Assembly (NCBI GenBank): GCA_963662355.1
Contig: OY759361.1
Location: 620,001 to 684,000 of the forward strand
Source: WTFY01 sp026713925
GTDB taxonomy: Bacteria > Pseudomonadota > Gammaproteobacteria > UBA4575
DNA length: 64,000 nucleotides
Reading direction: 5' to 3'
Numbering within the stretch: the stretch's first letter is position 1; each line of letters begins with the position of its first letter. The notes beneath the pieces were generated by a model, which made no database searches, was not told the origin of the DNA, and saw only the letters and a list, made by a program, of their open reading frames with translations. Shown here piece after piece: positions 52,528 to 60,508 of the stretch. A program made the position numbers and the translations under genes.

Positions 52528-53295
52528 TTAGCCTCCAAATTCTGCAATCACCGGCGCATGGTCGGAGGGCCGTGCATGGCCCCTGGGGGTCTTGTCAATG
52601 GCGCTGAAGCTGCACAGGGCCTCGAGGGGTGCGCTGGCCAGGATCAGGTCGATACGCAGGCCCCGGTTGCGACGGAAGGCCGCTGCACGATAGTCCCACC
52701 AGCTGAAACTGCCCGGCTCCTGTTCAAACAGGCGAAAGGTATCGACGAGGCCCAGTTCGAGCATGGCATTGAGTGCCTTGCGTTCCGGGGCGCTGCACAG
52801 GATCTTGCCCTCCCAGGCCCCGGGGTCATGCACATCCTGGTCCTGCGGGGCAATATTGAAGTCGCCCAGTACGACGTATCGGGGAAACCGCTGCAGGTCC
52901 TCCTTGATGAACGAGGTCACTTTTTTCAGCCACTCCAGCTTGTAGGCATATTTTTCAGAACCCACTTCCGAGCCGTTTACGACGTACAGGTTCAACACCC
53001 GCACATCGTCCACCGTCACGGCCAGAATCCGCTTCTGCGGGTCCTCCAGTCCTTCAATCCCGGTACGCGTATCGCTGCAGGGGCGGCGTGTCAGGACCGC
53101 CACACCGTTGTAGCTTTTCTGCCCGGAATAGGCCGCGTGATAGCCAGCCTCCCTGATTTCCTCCACCGGAAAGTCCTCATCGACGAGCTTCGTTTCCTGC
53201 AAGGCCAGCACGTCCACGGGGTTGTCCTGCAGCCAGTCCAGCACCTGCGCAAGGCGAACGCGCAGGGAATTGACATTCCATGAGGCGATCCTCAT
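52528..53295 (-). CDS. xthA: Exodeoxyribonuclease III
   Basis: A 255-residue Mg-dependent AP endonuclease and 3'-5' exonuclease for base-excision repair. All catalytic residues are seen: N7 (SWNVNS), E34 (LQETK), GDFNIAP (D and N), and SDHAPVI at the end. The KSYNGVAVL and LRIDLIL blocks fit the XthA subfamily. It is a single gene between parA and gyrB. The paralogue at 49265 is more divergent. Confidence 0.95.
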   Translation of the reverse strand: MRIASWNVNSLRVRLAQVLDWLQDNPVDVLALQETKLVDEDFPVEEIREAGYHAAYSGQKSYNGVAVLTRRPCSDTRTGIEGLEDPQKRILAVTVDDVRVLNLYVVNGSEVGSEKYAYKLEWLKKVTSFIKEDLQRFPRYVVLGDFNIAPQDQDVHDPGAWEGKILCSAPERKALNAMLELGLVDTFRLFEQEPGSFSWWDYRAAAFRRNRGLRIDLILASAPLEALCSFSAIDKTPRGHARPSDHAPVIAEFGG

Positions 53296-53414
53296 CGTTC
53301 AGTCATACCTGACAGGGCGCATACAGTGGGCAACACAGGGTTCAGGTACCCTGCCACACCCTGCAAGGGACCTTCCAAGGCAACAACGGGCAAACCGGGG
53401 TCCGGCCACGCACC

Positions 53415-55823
53415 CTAGACATCGAGGTTCGCGGCCGTCAGTGCGTTCTGCTCAATGAATTCACGGCGCGGGCCGACCTCGTCCCCCATCAGGGTAGTGA
53501 ACACTTCATCGGCGGCGATGGCATCCTCGATATTGACCTGGGTCAGGCGCCGCGTGTCCGGGTCCATGGTCGTCTCCCAGAGTTGATCGGGGTTCATCTC
53601 TCCCAGCCCCTTGTAGCGCTGGATGCTCAGGCCGCGCTTGGCCTCCTCGATCAGCCAGCCCATGATCTCGACAAAGTCCCGGCTCTCTAGCGAGCGGTCC
53701 CCCCGCTTCACGAACGCCCCGTCTTCCAGCAGGCCGTCCAGCTGCCTGGCAAACCCGCACAGGAAGCGGAAATCTGCAGACAGGAAAAAATCCTCCGTGT
53801 ACCTGTCGTCGTAGTCCTGGCCATGCACCCACTTGACGACCGTCAGGTGCGAACTGCCGTCGACCCTGGCCTTGACCTCGTAGCGGGTCCCTCCCGCTGC
53901 CTGGCGCCGGTTAAGGTTGCCCGCCAGGGTTTCAAACCACCTGTGCAGGGCTTCCTGGACACTGCGGCTTTCAAAGGACTCCGATTCCGGGGCCGGAACC
54001 CGCAGCATTTCGACCAGCACGTCGTGTTCATGCGAGCGCTGTAGCCTCTGCACGGTAGACATGGCCGTGAAATAGTCCTTGCTCAGCGTCTCAAGTGCGC
54101 TGGCAGAGACCGCGGGCGCGGTGCGGTTCACATGCAGCCCGGTTCCGTCCAGGGCCAGATTCAACAGGTGGGTATTCAGCTCGGCGTCATCCTTGACATA
54201 CTGCTCCTGCTTGCCTTTCTTGACCTTGTAGAGTGGTGGTTGACCGATATAGATGTACCCGCGCTCGATGAGTTCCGGCATTTGCCGGTAAAAGAACGTC
54301 AGCAGGAGCGTGCGGATATGCGAGCCGTCCACATCGGCATCCGTCATGATGATGATGCGGTGATACCGCAGCCTGTCGGGGTCGAACTCTTCCTTTCCAA
54401 TGCCGCACCCGAGCGCCGTGATCAGGGTGCTCACCTCAACTGAAGACAGCATTTTGTCAAACCGTGCCCTTTCCACATTCAGGATCTTGCCCTTCAGCGG
54501 AAGAATCGCCTGGATACGGCGGTCGCGCCCCTGCTTGGCCGAGCCGCCTGCCGAGTCCCCTTCCACCAGAAACAGCTCGCACAGGGCCGGATCCTTTTCC
54601 TGGCAGTCTGCCAGTTTCCCGGGCAGCCCCGCAACTTCCAGGGCCCCCTTGCGCCGCGTCATCTCCCGGGCCTTGCGAGCCGCTTCACGCGCCCGCACGG
54701 CCTCCACGATCTTGCCGACGATGGCCTTGGCCGCGACCGGGTTTTCCATCAGAAAGTCCTGCAGATGCTCGGACAGGGCCGACAGGACGACCCCCTGTAC
54801 CTCGGAGGAAACCAGCTTGTCCTTGGTCTGGGAGGAAAACTTGGGATCGGGCAGCTTGACCGACAGCACGGCCGTGAGCCCCTCCCGGACGTCGTCGCCG
54901 GTGGTGGTGATCTTGTATTTCTTGGCGATTCCCTGTTTTTCAATGAACTGGTTCAGGGTGCGCGTGAGGGCGCTGCGCAGGCCGGCCAGGTGCGTGCCGC
55001 CGTCACGCTGCGGAATATTATTGGTGAAACAGAAGATATTCTCCTGATAGGAATCATTCCATTGCAGCGCGGCCTCGACACCGGTGGCCTCCTGCCGGGT
55101 ATTGATGTAAATCACCGTTTCATGCAACGGGTTTTTCTTGGCATTCAGGTGCCGGACAAACGCCCTGATCCCGCCATCATACTGAAATGTATCCTTTTTC
55201 CCGGAACTTTCCTCCTTCAGCACGATGCATACCCCGGAGTTCAGGAAGGATAACTCGCGCAGGCGCTTCGCCAGGACATCATAGTGGAATTCCGTATCGC
55301 CAAAGATGTCCGGATTGGGCGTGAAGCGGATGATGGTGCCGGTCTTGTCCGTGCGGGACAACTTTTTCAACGGGTACAGCGGTTCTCCGCATGAATAATC
55401 CTGCTGGTAGCTGCAGCCACCGCGCTTGACCCGCAGGTTCAGCTCTGAAGACAGGGCGTTGACCACAGACACGCCGACGCCGTGCAGCCCGCCGGACACC
55501 TTGTAGGAATTGTCATCAAATTTGCCGCCGGCATGCAGCACGGTCATGATCACCTCGGCAGCCGAGCGGTTTTCTTCCTCGTGCAGGTCGACAGGGATCC
55601 CGCGACCGTTGTCCGACACCGTGACCGACCCGTCGGAGTGTATGCTCACCTGGATCTCGGTGCAGTAGCCCGCCAGGGCCTCATCGATCGAGTTATCCAC
55701 CACCTCGAACACCATGTGGTGCAGCCCCGTCCCGTCACCGGTGTCGCCGATATACATGCCCGGGCGCTTGCGCACGGCCTCCAGGCCTTTCAGAACTTTG
55801 ATATTGGTAGAGTCGTACGGCAT
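53415..55823 (-). CDS. gyrB: DNA gyrase subunit B
   Basis: The ATPase subunit of gyrase, 802 residues. The GHKL ATPase motifs lie near the N-terminus (EVVDNSIDEAL, DNGRGIPV, GGLHGVGVSVVNALS), and the TOPRIM domain has EGDSAGGSAKQGRDR, LPLKGKILNVE and TDADVDGSHIRTL. The insertion typical of gammaproteobacterial GyrB is present in the C-terminal half, giving the 800-residue size. It is downstream of recF in the conserved dnaA-dnaN-recF-gyrB order on the minus strand. Confidence 0.98.
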   Translation of the reverse strand: MPYDSTNIKVLKGLEAVRKRPGMYIGDTGDGTGLHHMVFEVVDNSIDEALAGYCTEIQVSIHSDGSVTVSDNGRGIPVDLHEEENRSAAEVIMTVLHAGGKFDDNSYKVSGGLHGVGVSVVNALSSELNLRVKRGGCSYQQDYSCGEPLYPLKKLSRTDKTGTIIRFTPNPDIFGDTEFHYDVLAKRLRELSFLNSGVCIVLKEESSGKKDTFQYDGGIRAFVRHLNAKKNPLHETVIYINTRQEATGVEAALQWNDSYQENIFCFTNNIPQRDGGTHLAGLRSALTRTLNQFIEKQGIAKKYKITTTGDDVREGLTAVLSVKLPDPKFSSQTKDKLVSSEVQGVVLSALSEHLQDFLMENPVAAKAIVGKIVEAVRAREAARKAREMTRRKGALEVAGLPGKLADCQEKDPALCELFLVEGDSAGGSAKQGRDRRIQAILPLKGKILNVERARFDKMLSSVEVSTLITALGCGIGKEEFDPDRLRYHRIIIMTDADVDGSHIRTLLLTFFYRQMPELIERGYIYIGQPPLYKVKKGKQEQYVKDDAELNTHLLNLALDGTGLHVNRTAPAVSASALETLSKDYFTAMSTVQRLQRSHEHDVLVEMLRVPAPESESFESRSVQEALHRWFETLAGNLNRRQAAGGTRYEVKARVDGSSHLTVVKWVHGQDYDDRYTEDFFLSADFRFLCGFARQLDGLLEDGAFVKRGDRSLESRDFVEIMGWLIEEAKRGLSIQRYKGLGEMNPDQLWETTMDPDTRRLTQVNIEDAIAADEVFTTLMGDEVGPRREFIEQNALTAANLDV

Positions 55824-55874
55824 GTGCCCTCCGCTAATGAGAATCCATCAAGTATACCAGCTTATGCGGCCCGT

Positions 55875-56951
55875 TCAGCCCAGGCGCGCGCAGGTTCCCT
55901 GTTTCACGTGAAACACTTCCGGGCGGTTCCAGCCCTGCAAGTCCAGCTGGCCCAGGTCCACGGCGCTGATGAACGTCTGGCAGTCCAGGGCCTGCACCGA
56001 GCGCATCAGCGCCCGGGCATGTTCCGCATCCAGTTCCGCACAGAGGTCATCGAGCAATACGATGCATGCGCGGGCCGTATGCCGGCGAAGGTGACTGATC
56101 TGGGCCAGCAGCAGGCTTGCCGCGACCAGTTTCTGCTGCCCCCGTGAAGCAACCTGTCCGGCGGACTGGCCTTCCAGCGACAGCCGGATGTCCGCCCGAT
56201 GCGGCCCCCAGTGTGTGGCAAGGGTCTGGCTTTCCCGCCGTGCGGCCCGCTCCAGGGCTTCCAGCAGGGATCGCTCCTCAGCAGGCCATCCATTGTACAG
56301 GCGCAGCGAGATTTTTGTTTCAGGAAGTAACTTGTTGGCAAATGTCTCGAAAAATGGTGTAATTTCTTCAAATATCTGTGATCTTGTCAAACTGACGCGC
56401 TCACCCGCTGAGGCGAGCTCCTGTGTCCACGCCCGCAGTTCACGGCCCTGTGCCCCCTTGCGCAGGACCTGGTTGCGCTGGCGCAGACACCGGCTGTAGT
56501 GCCTCCAGTCCGGCAAAAAACCGGGTTTCACGTGAAACGCTGACCAGTCCAGGTAATTTCGCCGGTACCGCGCGCCGTCCTGCACCAGCCGGTGACTGTC
56601 CGGATGGACCGGTACGACCGGCAGGATCCCGGCATGGTTGGAAATGGTTTCTACCGGCTGCTGGTTGCAATGCAGTACCCGTTCACTGGCGGTTTTACGG
56701 ATCCCGAGGTGCGTTTTCACCCCGGCCTCCCGGATTGTTCCGCTCACGGTAACGGCCCGCGCTCCCCTGCGCAGCAGGGCCACGAGATGGCGGCTACGAA
56801 ACGTCCGGCCCCGGCTCAGGAAGTCGATGGCCTCCAGAATGCTGGTTTTGCCGGCCCCGTTCTCGCCGCAGAGGATGGTGGCCTGCTCACCCGGAATCAG
56901 CTCCAGGCGCTCAATGACCCTGAAGTTGCGGGCATCAAGGGAGCACAGCAC
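55875..56951 (-). CDS. recF: DNA replication and repair protein RecF
   Basis: An SMC-like ATPase that loads RecA at gaps. Walker A CGENGAGKTS near 28, the RecF signature ASRGQQKL near 270, and Walker B ACIVLLDDLCAELD near 295 are present. 358 residues; the start is GTG 56951, 24 bases after dnaN. The coding sequence contains two parS palindromes, both encoding FHVK (SAFHVKPGF near residue 140 and EVFHVKQGT near 348). Confidence 0.96.
   Translation of the reverse strand: MLCSLDARNFRVIERLELIPGEQATILCGENGAGKTSILEAIDFLSRGRTFRSRHLVALLRRGARAVTVSGTIREAGVKTHLGIRKTASERVLHCNQQPVETISNHAGILPVVPVHPDSHRLVQDGARYRRNYLDWSAFHVKPGFLPDWRHYSRCLRQRNQVLRKGAQGRELRAWTQELASAGERVSLTRSQIFEEITPFFETFANKLLPETKISLRLYNGWPAEERSLLEALERAARRESQTLATHWGPHRADIRLSLEGQSAGQVASRGQQKLVAASLLLAQISHLRRHTARACIVLLDDLCAELDAEHARALMRSVQALDCQTFISAVDLGQLDLQGWNRPEVFHVKQGTCARLG
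55900..55915. other. parS site 1 (perfect consensus)
   Basis: TGTTTCACGTGAAACA matches the chromosomal parS consensus at all 16 positions. ParB would bind here and spread, marking the origin region for segregation. It lies inside the 3' end of recF. Confidence 0.92.
56524..56539. other. parS site 2 (14 of 16)
   Basis: GGTTTCACGTGAAACG keeps the whole 14-base palindromic core and differs only at the two outer bases. It lies in the middle of recF, 624 bases from site 1. Confidence 0.85.
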
Positions 56952-56975
56952 CGGGTTCAGGCAAGACGGTTACCG

Positions 56976-58076
56976 TCACAGGCGCATGGGCATGATGACA
57001 TAGCGGTTGCCTGCATCATCAGGCGTCATGATCAGGACACTGCTGTTCCCGTCCTGGATATACATCTCGACGGTTTCCGAATCCAAAACGGCCAGTACGT
57101 CCAGCAGGTACTGTACATTGAAGCCGACTTCAAGCTTCTCGCCGCTGTACTCGGCCCCGATTTCGTCCTCGGCCTCTTCCTGGCTCGGATTGTGGGTCTG
57201 GATGCGCAACGTGTCACAGTCCATGATCAGCCGCACACCCCGATACTTCTCGTTACACAGGATTGCCACGCGCATCAGGGCCTGCTTCAGGGTGTTCTTA
57301 TCGACCCGGATACAGTTCTCCCCCTGCTCTGGCAGCACCCTCTGATACTCGGGAAACCGGCCATCGATCAGCTTGGACGTGAACTGGAGTCCGGTAAACT
57401 CTGCGCGGACATGACCCTTGCCCAGTGACAGGGTAACCGGGCTGTCTTCCTGTGTCAGCAGCCGCTGCAGTTCCTGTACACCCTTGCGGGGCAGGATGAT
57501 CTGGCGGGTGCCTTCCACATCTGATTCCCGTTCCAGTTGGGCCAGGGCCAGGCGGTGACCGTCGGTAGCCACTGCCCGAATCTGCCCAACATCAATTTCA
57601 AGCAGCAGGCCATTCAGGTAATACCGCACATCCTGCTGGGCCATGGCAAAGGACGCCCGGTCAATCAGCCCTTTCAGTTCATCTTGTTGCAGGACGATAC
57701 TGTCACCAAGTTCGATATCATGCAGATAAGGAAAATCCTCCACCGGGACAGTTGCCAGGGAAAACCGGCTGCGCCCCGAGCTGACTTCAACCCGGCCATT
57801 GCCGGAACGGACTTCTACCTGTGAGTCCTTCGGGAGTGAAAGGCAAATATCCAGCAGCTTGCGGGCCGGGATGGTGACACTGTCAATGCCCTCCACCTGC
57901 ATCTCATAATGGGCAACCAGCTCAATCTCCAGATCCGTTGCCGTAAAGGTCAGCCCTCCCTTGTTCTCCTGCAACAGCAGGTTGCTCAAGGCCGGGATCG
58001 TCTGCTGGCGTTCCACTGCACCGATAACTTGCTGGATGGGTTTGAGTATTTCCTCTCTGGCAATAGATAACTGCAT
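56976..58076 (-). CDS. dnaN: DNA polymerase III beta subunit (sliding clamp)
   Basis: A 366-residue clamp of three repeated domains that holds the polymerase on DNA. The start MQLSIAREEILKPIQQVIGAVERQ, LPKDSQVEV and the terminal YVIMPMRL are characteristic. It sits 198 bases after dnaA, separated by an unusually AT-rich segment, and just before recF. Confidence 0.98.
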   Translation of the reverse strand: MQLSIAREEILKPIQQVIGAVERQQTIPALSNLLLQENKGGLTFTATDLEIELVAHYEMQVEGIDSVTIPARKLLDICLSLPKDSQVEVRSGNGRVEVSSGRSRFSLATVPVEDFPYLHDIELGDSIVLQQDELKGLIDRASFAMAQQDVRYYLNGLLLEIDVGQIRAVATDGHRLALAQLERESDVEGTRQIILPRKGVQELQRLLTQEDSPVTLSLGKGHVRAEFTGLQFTSKLIDGRFPEYQRVLPEQGENCIRVDKNTLKQALMRVAILCNEKYRGVRLIMDCDTLRIQTHNPSQEEAEDEIGAEYSGEKLEVGFNVQYLLDVLAVLDSETVEMYIQDGNSSVLIMTPDDAGNRYVIMPMRL

Positions 58077-58274
58077 GATATATATATTTAATAGTAGTTA
58101 TATAGGGGTATATGGTGCTGTGGGTATCTTTGATATTTTATTATATATCAATTAATTAGGTCGTATTAGCATGTTAGTTGGCTCTGTCTTTCCGGTTTGT
58201 TTTCGCGTATGGCCAGTATACAACTTGGAGTATGAGATCCTGTACAGATTGTAGCACTATTTATCCACAGAATA
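58077..58274. other. AT-rich dnaA-dnaN spacer, candidate origin or unwinding element
   Basis: The spacer is far more AT-rich than its surroundings, with long A/T runs at 58077-58110 and 58126-58160. It ends in a perfect DnaA box (58261-58269) next to dnaA, and holds a weak inverted box, TGTGGGTAT, at 58119-58127. An easily melted tract plus a box is the layout of a DNA-unwinding element. Confidence 0.5.
58261..58269 (+). other. DnaA box (perfect)
   Basis: TTATCCACA, the R1-type consensus, immediately after the dnaA stop. Confidence 0.75.
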
Positions 58275-59594
58275 TTAACTGGTCAGGCTGCGCAGCAGGG
58301 TGATGCAATCGTTGTCAATCTGTTCGTTGCCGTCGCGCAATTCCGAGATTCTCCTGCAGGCATGCAGGACGGTCGTGTGATCCCGCCCGCCAAAGGCACT
58401 GCCGATCTCGGGCAGGCTGTGACTGGTCAACTCCTTTGACAGGAACATTGCAATCTGGCGGGGACGGGTCACTGAACGCGTGCGCCTTGCTGAAAGCAGG
58501 TCCGATACCCGGATGCGGAAGTGCTCTGCGACGGTCTTCTGGATATTGTCGATGGTGACCATCTTGGCCTGTGAGACCAGCAGGTCCTGCAGGGCGTGCT
58601 TGGCGAAGTCGAGTGTGACCGCGGTACCGGTGAACTGTGCATTGGCAATGACCCGTCTCAGGGCACCTTCGAGTTCCCGGATATTGGAATGAATACACCG
58701 GCCGATGAAAAAGGCCACGTCGCTCGGCAGGGAGACGCCCATGAGCTCTGCCTTGCTCTGCACAATGGCTACGCGGGTTTCCAGCTCCGGTGGTTCAATG
58801 GCTTGCGTGAGCCCCCAGCTGAACCGCGATCTCAGCCGCTCCTCCAGCCCGTCCACGTCTTTCGGATACCGGTCACACGTCAGGATGACCTGGCGCTGCC
58901 CCTCCAGCAGGGAGTTGAAGGTGTGAAAGAATTCCTCCTGGGAGCGCTCCTTGCGTGCGAAGAACTGGATATCATCGATCAGCAGGACATCGATGGTCCG
59001 GTAATGCTGCTTGAATTCACTGATGGTGTTGTGCTGCAGCGCCTTGACCATGTCAGCGACGAAGCGCTCGGAGTGCAGGTAGGTAATCTTGATGGCCGGA
59101 CGGTCTGCCAGGATACGATTGCCGATGGCGTGCAGCAGGTGGGTCTTGCCCAGACCCACCCCGCCGTAGATCAGCAGGGGATTGTAGGTGCTGCCTGGAT
59201 GGTGGGCAACTTGCAGGGCGGCAGCTTTTGGCAGCTGGTTGGACTTGCCTTCCACGAAGGTGTCGAAAGTGAAATTCGGGTTGAGGTTATGGTGAAAATT
59301 CTTGGGCTGAGGGCCATTGGGCTTCGCGTCTGTCGGCGTGCGTTGCGGCTCGCTGCTCCCGATCTCCAGTGCGACCTGCCAGTCCATGCCGGTCTGGCCG
59401 GAGTGAACCAGCTCGCCGATGCGTTTCAGGAAATGGTTTTCTACCCAGTCCAGGACAAACCGGTTGGGTGCCAGCAGGGTCAGTTCGCCGTCGTGCTCGA
59501 TGGCATGCAGCGGGCGGATCCAGGTGTTGAGTTGCTGTTCGGTTAACTCGGATTCGAGCCGGTGCACACATGAATTCCAGAGGGTACTTGCCAT
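58275..59594 (-). CDS. dnaA: Chromosomal replication initiator protein DnaA
   Basis: A 439-residue initiator of replication. Domain I (about 1-80) binds helicase-loading partners; domain III has Walker A GGVGLGKTHL near 146 and Walker B VLLIDDIQFF near 206; domain IV is the DNA-binding HTH, with the signature around FGGRDHTTVLHACRRI near the end. It is somewhat short because the domain II linker is brief. Upstream, a DnaA box (59670-59678) suggests autoregulation. Confidence 0.98.
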   Translation of the reverse strand: MASTLWNSCVHRLESELTEQQLNTWIRPLHAIEHDGELTLLAPNRFVLDWVENHFLKRIGELVHSGQTGMDWQVALEIGSSEPQRTPTDAKPNGPQPKNFHHNLNPNFTFDTFVEGKSNQLPKAAALQVAHHPGSTYNPLLIYGGVGLGKTHLLHAIGNRILADRPAIKITYLHSERFVADMVKALQHNTISEFKQHYRTIDVLLIDDIQFFARKERSQEEFFHTFNSLLEGQRQVILTCDRYPKDVDGLEERLRSRFSWGLTQAIEPPELETRVAIVQSKAELMGVSLPSDVAFFIGRCIHSNIRELEGALRRVIANAQFTGTAVTLDFAKHALQDLLVSQAKMVTIDNIQKTVAEHFRIRVSDLLSARRTRSVTRPRQIAMFLSKELTSHSLPEIGSAFGGRDHTTVLHACRRISELRDGNEQIDNDCITLLRSLTS

Positions 59595-59669
59595 GTGCGA
59601 AACTCCAGAGTGTTTTTGTTTTATTATATGTGGGCTACGGGAGATCCAGTCTATCCAGTAATAGGCGAG

Positions 59670-59678
59670 TTATCCACT
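59670..59678 (+). other. DnaA box (8 of 9) in the dnaA-rpmH spacer
   Basis: TTATCCACT lies in the 185-base spacer between divergent dnaA and rpmH. In Pseudomonas the origin is in this spacer, but here it is short and has only one clear box. Confidence 0.55.
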
Positions 59679-59700
59679 CCTTGTGTGAAGTCGATAACCG

Positions 59701-59729
59701 TTGACAAATGCAGATAGCGGGATTATTTT
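59701..59729 (+). promoter_or_regulatory. Sigma-70 promoter of rpmH-rnpA
   Basis: TTGACA (59701-59706), 17 bases, then TATTTT (59724-59729), 50 bases before the rpmH ATG. The spacing and -35 are ideal. Confidence 0.65.
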
Positions 59730-59779
59730 GCGCACCGTAAGAGGTTCCTGCCCCAAGTACTTAGAAAATAGAACAGGCT

Positions 59780-59914
59780 ATGAAACGCACCTACCAGCCG
59801 AGTAACCTGAAACGTGCACGCACGCACGGGTTCAGAGCCAGAATGAGGACGAAAAGCGGCCGCGCTATTATCAACGCCCGGCGCGCACGCGGACGCGCGC
59901 GCTTGTGTCCATAG
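59780..59914 (+). CDS. rpmH: 50S ribosomal protein L34
   Basis: A 44-residue, extremely basic protein (MKRTYQPSNLKRARTHGF at the start, arginine-rich to the end), the smallest conserved protein of the large subunit. AACAGG lies shortly before the ATG. The rnpA frame starts two bases after the stop, and a strong promoter precedes the pair. Two substitutions near the C-terminus (ending RLCP instead of RLTVSK-like) are unremarkable. Confidence 0.97.
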   Translation: MKRTYQPSNLKRARTHGFRARMRTKSGRAIINARRARGRARLCP

Positions 59915-59915
59915 T

Positions 59916-60272
59916 TTGTTGTCAGCGGTCGACTACTCGTTTACATACCGCGAAAGGCTGCATACCACCAGCCAGTTTCAGCGGGTTTTTGACCGGGCCA
60001 CCCGCTCCGGCAGTGAATCGTTTGTCCTGCTGTCAAGGGAAAATGCTGTCGGGCACCCGCGCCTGGGCATGGTTGTTGCCAAGCGCAGGGCCCGGCGTGC
60101 GGTAGACAGGAACATGGTGAAGAGAATGATCCGGGAGAGCTTTCGCACCAGCAAGGCGGGACTGCCTGCCTGCGATTACGTGGTGATCCTGAAGCAGCCG
60201 GTCGGCGCGGCACAGCGGGACAGGCTGAGACAGCAGCTGATCAGGCTTTGGCAGCGATGTACAGAATCATAG
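59916..60272 (+). CDS. rnpA: Ribonuclease P protein component
   Basis: The small basic subunit of RNase P, which trims the 5' leader of tRNA precursors together with the RNA subunit (not in this window). The family RNR motif region reads RRAVDRNMVKRMIRESFR. About 118 residues. The start is a TTG near 59916 or 59919, there being no ATG before the first conserved residues; it begins right after rpmH, consistent with coupled translation. It overlaps yidD at the 3' end. Confidence 0.94.
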   Translation: MLSAVDYSFTYRERLHTTSQFQRVFDRATRSGSESFVLLSRENAVGHPRLGMVVAKRRARRAVDRNMVKRMIRESFRTSKAGLPACDYVVILKQPVGAAQRDRLRQQLIRLWQRCTES

Positions 60273-60508
60273 ACCGGTTCCTTTGCGATAGCCTCATACT
60301 CGTGCTCCGGGCCTACCGGTATTTCCTGAGCCCGTGGCTCGGACACCAGTGCCGCTTTCATCCCAGCTGCTCGGCCTATGCCATCGAGGCCCTGCAGCGT
60401 CATGGTGTGGTGCGCGGGACCTGGCTGACCGTCAGGCGCCTGGCCTGCTGTCATCCCTGGCACGAAGGGGGTCTGGACCCCGTACCGGAAGACGAGCCCC
60501 GTGTTTAA
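60257..60508 (+). CDS. yidD: Membrane protein insertion efficiency factor YidD
   Basis: An 83-residue protein thought to assist YidC. The cysteine-rich blocks CRFHPSCSAYAIEAL and CCHPWHEGGLDPVP are diagnostic, with an N-terminal amphipathic helix. ATG 60257 overlaps the end of rnpA by 16 bases, and its stop overlaps the start of yidC by eight, so the three genes are coupled. Confidence 0.95.
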   Translation: MYRIIDRFLCDSLILVLRAYRYFLSPWLGHQCRFHPSCSAYAIEALQRHGVVRGTWLTVRRLACCHPWHEGGLDPVPEDEPRV

